Shown piece by piece: positions 5,104 to 6,011 of a stretch of 6,011 nt of DNA. The notes under the pieces were generated by a model. That model was not told the origin of the DNA, searched no databases, and was given only the letters and a program-made list of their open reading frames with translations. Location of the stretch: the NCBI GenBank assembly GCA_017540285.1, contig JAFYBI010000301.1, positions 1-6,011 of the forward strand, read 5' to 3'. This stretch comes from Clostridia bacterium. Lineage in GTDB: Bacteria > Bacillota > Clostridia > Oscillospirales > CAG-272. The first letter of the stretch is position 1. Each line of letters opens with the position of its first letter. A program made the translations under genes and the position numbers.

Positions 5104-5118
5104 ACAAACGCTATTTGT
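5104..5118. promoter_or_regulatory. Dyad ACAAA-N5-TTTGT, candidate operator at the transcript start
   Basis: A perfect 5-bp dyad, ACAAA-CGCTA-TTTGT, lies in the leader a few bases after the expected transcription start and just before the ribosome site (GAGAGGA, 5119-5125). A neighbouring shorter dyad, TCTC-ATTA-GAGA (5093-5104), overlaps the end of the -10. The location fits a repressor site blocking initiation, but no known operator consensus is recognised. Confidence 0.35.
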
Positions 5119-5129
5119 GAGAGGATTCT

Positions 5130-6011
5130 ATGAAAGACCGGATCCGCCGCGCCTTCAACCGCCTCTTTTTCTACTCCTCCCGCCAGCTGTGGAGGCGATG
5201 GCGCACTTATCTCTCCGTGTTCTTCACTTCCATCTGCCTGCTCGCGCTCGTGATGTGCATTCTGGAGCTCTTCCAGTCTCTGATCATCAATCAGCACGAG
5301 CGCGACGCGAATGGAACCTGGCACGCCTGCTTTCTCGACAGCCCGAACGACCTCGAGGATAAGATCGAAAAGGATCCCGGCGTCAAGGATGCGTGGACGG
5401 TGACGTGGACCTCGCGTCTCGCCTCCTCCGAGGACGCCACCGCTCCCGGAAAGCTCTCCGTGCTGGATAAGGAGACCGAAGAGCGGTTCGCCGTCCGCTG
5501 GCTCTGGGGACACGCGCCGGAGAACGGGGAGATCGCCGTTTCGCGGCAGTTCTACGAAGCCTACGGCTGGATGGAGCCGGATGTCGTGAACGATTTCTGG
5601 TTCAAGGCCGGCGAGATGACCTACTGTCCCCTCAAGCTCTCCGGCATCTACATCGCGAACGACAAGAACATCGACTACGTATTCGTCTCGAAGAAGACCG
5701 CCGCCGAGATCGACCGGGAGACGGGCGCGCACCCGAAATACGACACGTATTTTCAGGTCGGGTATGTCTCCGACCGCTATGTCGCAAAGGTCGTCGACCG
5801 ACTGTACCGGTCCTTTACGCTCGGGCCGACGGATGATCAGCAATTGAAGGATCCCGGGGCTGGGATTTATAATCAAGTCAGGAAGTATGCGGACTATCTC
5901 AACCCGATGATCAGCTCGCATAACAGCATTAACGCCGGGCTGTTCGATATCCGGGAAGAAGCGATCCCGACGGTGATCCTCATGCTCCCCGTGATCGCGA
6001 TGGCCGCCCTG
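5130..6011 (+). CDS. FtsX/MacB-type ABC transporter permease, 3'-truncated
   Basis: The frame runs 294 codons from ATG 5130 to the window edge without a stop. A basic N-terminus (MKDRIRRAFN, then RQLWRRWRTY) precedes one transmembrane helix at about 27-49. About 220 extracytoplasmic residues follow, and a second helix begins near 278 (IPTVILMLPVIAMAAL). This is the layout of FtsX/MacB permeases: helix 1, a large outer domain, then a three-helix core, which here is cut off. ENGEIAVSRQFYEAYGW (131-147) matches the common 'P..G.EIAVS...A...G' element at the end of the MacB periplasmic core. Such permeases work with a MacB/LolD-type ATPase, often for lipoprotein or peptide handling or antimicrobial-peptide resistance; no ATPase is in view. 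GAGAGGA (5119-5125) is the ribosome site, four bases from the ATG. The gene has its own consensus promoter and so starts a new transcription unit. Confidence 0.85.
   Translation, partial: MKDRIRRAFNRLFFYSSRQLWRRWRTYLSVFFTSICLLALVMCILELFQSLIINQHERDANGTWHACFLDSPNDLEDKIEKDPGVKDAWTVTWTSRLASSEDATAPGKLSVLDKETEERFAVRWLWGHAPENGEIAVSRQFYEAYGWMEPDVVNDFWFKAGEMTYCPLKLSGIYIANDKNIDYVFVSKKTAAEIDRETGAHPKYDTYFQVGYVSDRYVAKVVDRLYRSFTLGPTDDQQLKDPGAGIYNQVRKYADYLNPMISSHNSINAGLFDIREEAIPTVILMLPVIAMAAL

Noticed and set aside
5002..5129. SCIFF (six-cysteine) peptide gene expected after yajC/TIGR04086 in some Clostridia
   Set aside because: No small Cys-rich frame is present in this gap; it contains only the inverted repeat and promoter.
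5082..5921. Minus-strand open frame (279 codons) antisense to the FtsX-like permease
   Set aside because: The plus-strand frame has promoter, ribosome site and family features. The antisense frame has none and runs into the promoter.

Overview
The window is about 60% GC by eye and comes from an endospore-forming, Gram-positive-type bacterium, most likely a high-GC member of the Clostridia (inference). The main evidence is an intact sigK-type late sporulation sigma factor on the minus strand. Supporting evidence is strong AGGAGG-type ribosome binding sites, near-consensus sigma-A promoters, and a yajC gene followed by a TIGR04086 (YrzE-like) membrane protein, an order I recall from Firmicutes. 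No mobile element, CRISPR array, tRNA or rRNA was seen, and all main genes share a similar GC-rich codon style.

Layout. Positions 1-2100 (+) hold the end of a two-gene ABC exporter operon: a 5'-truncated ATPase and, three bases after its stop, a 535-residue, roughly 12-helix permease. Positions 2101-2229 form a convergent gap with small dyads. A good plus-strand terminator for the ABC operon lies just beyond the gap, inside the 3' end of sigK. sigK occupies 2230-2925 (-). A 117-bp divergent intergenic region follows. Then come a 69-residue DUF378 membrane protein (3043-3252, +), a textbook GNRA-loop terminator, a sigma-A promoter and a 229-residue protein resembling the C-terminal part of the uroporphyrinogen decarboxylase superfamily (3386-4075). 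After another sigma-A promoter come yajC (4178-4507) and a TIGR04086 membrane protein (4579-5001). An inverted repeat and a perfect-consensus extended -10 promoter precede a second ABC-type permease of FtsX/MacB type (5130 to the window end, truncated).

Most of the genes are envelope functions: two unrelated ABC exporters, a Sec accessory protein and two small membrane proteins. They flank a mother-cell sigma factor whose N-terminus keeps a hydrophobic pro-sequence. I found no convincing unknown multi-gene system. The points most worth checking are the terminator buried in the sigK coding end, the pro-sigK architecture, candidate sporulation-type promoters before the DUF378 and TIGR04086 genes, and the dyads around the very strong promoter of the FtsX-like permease.
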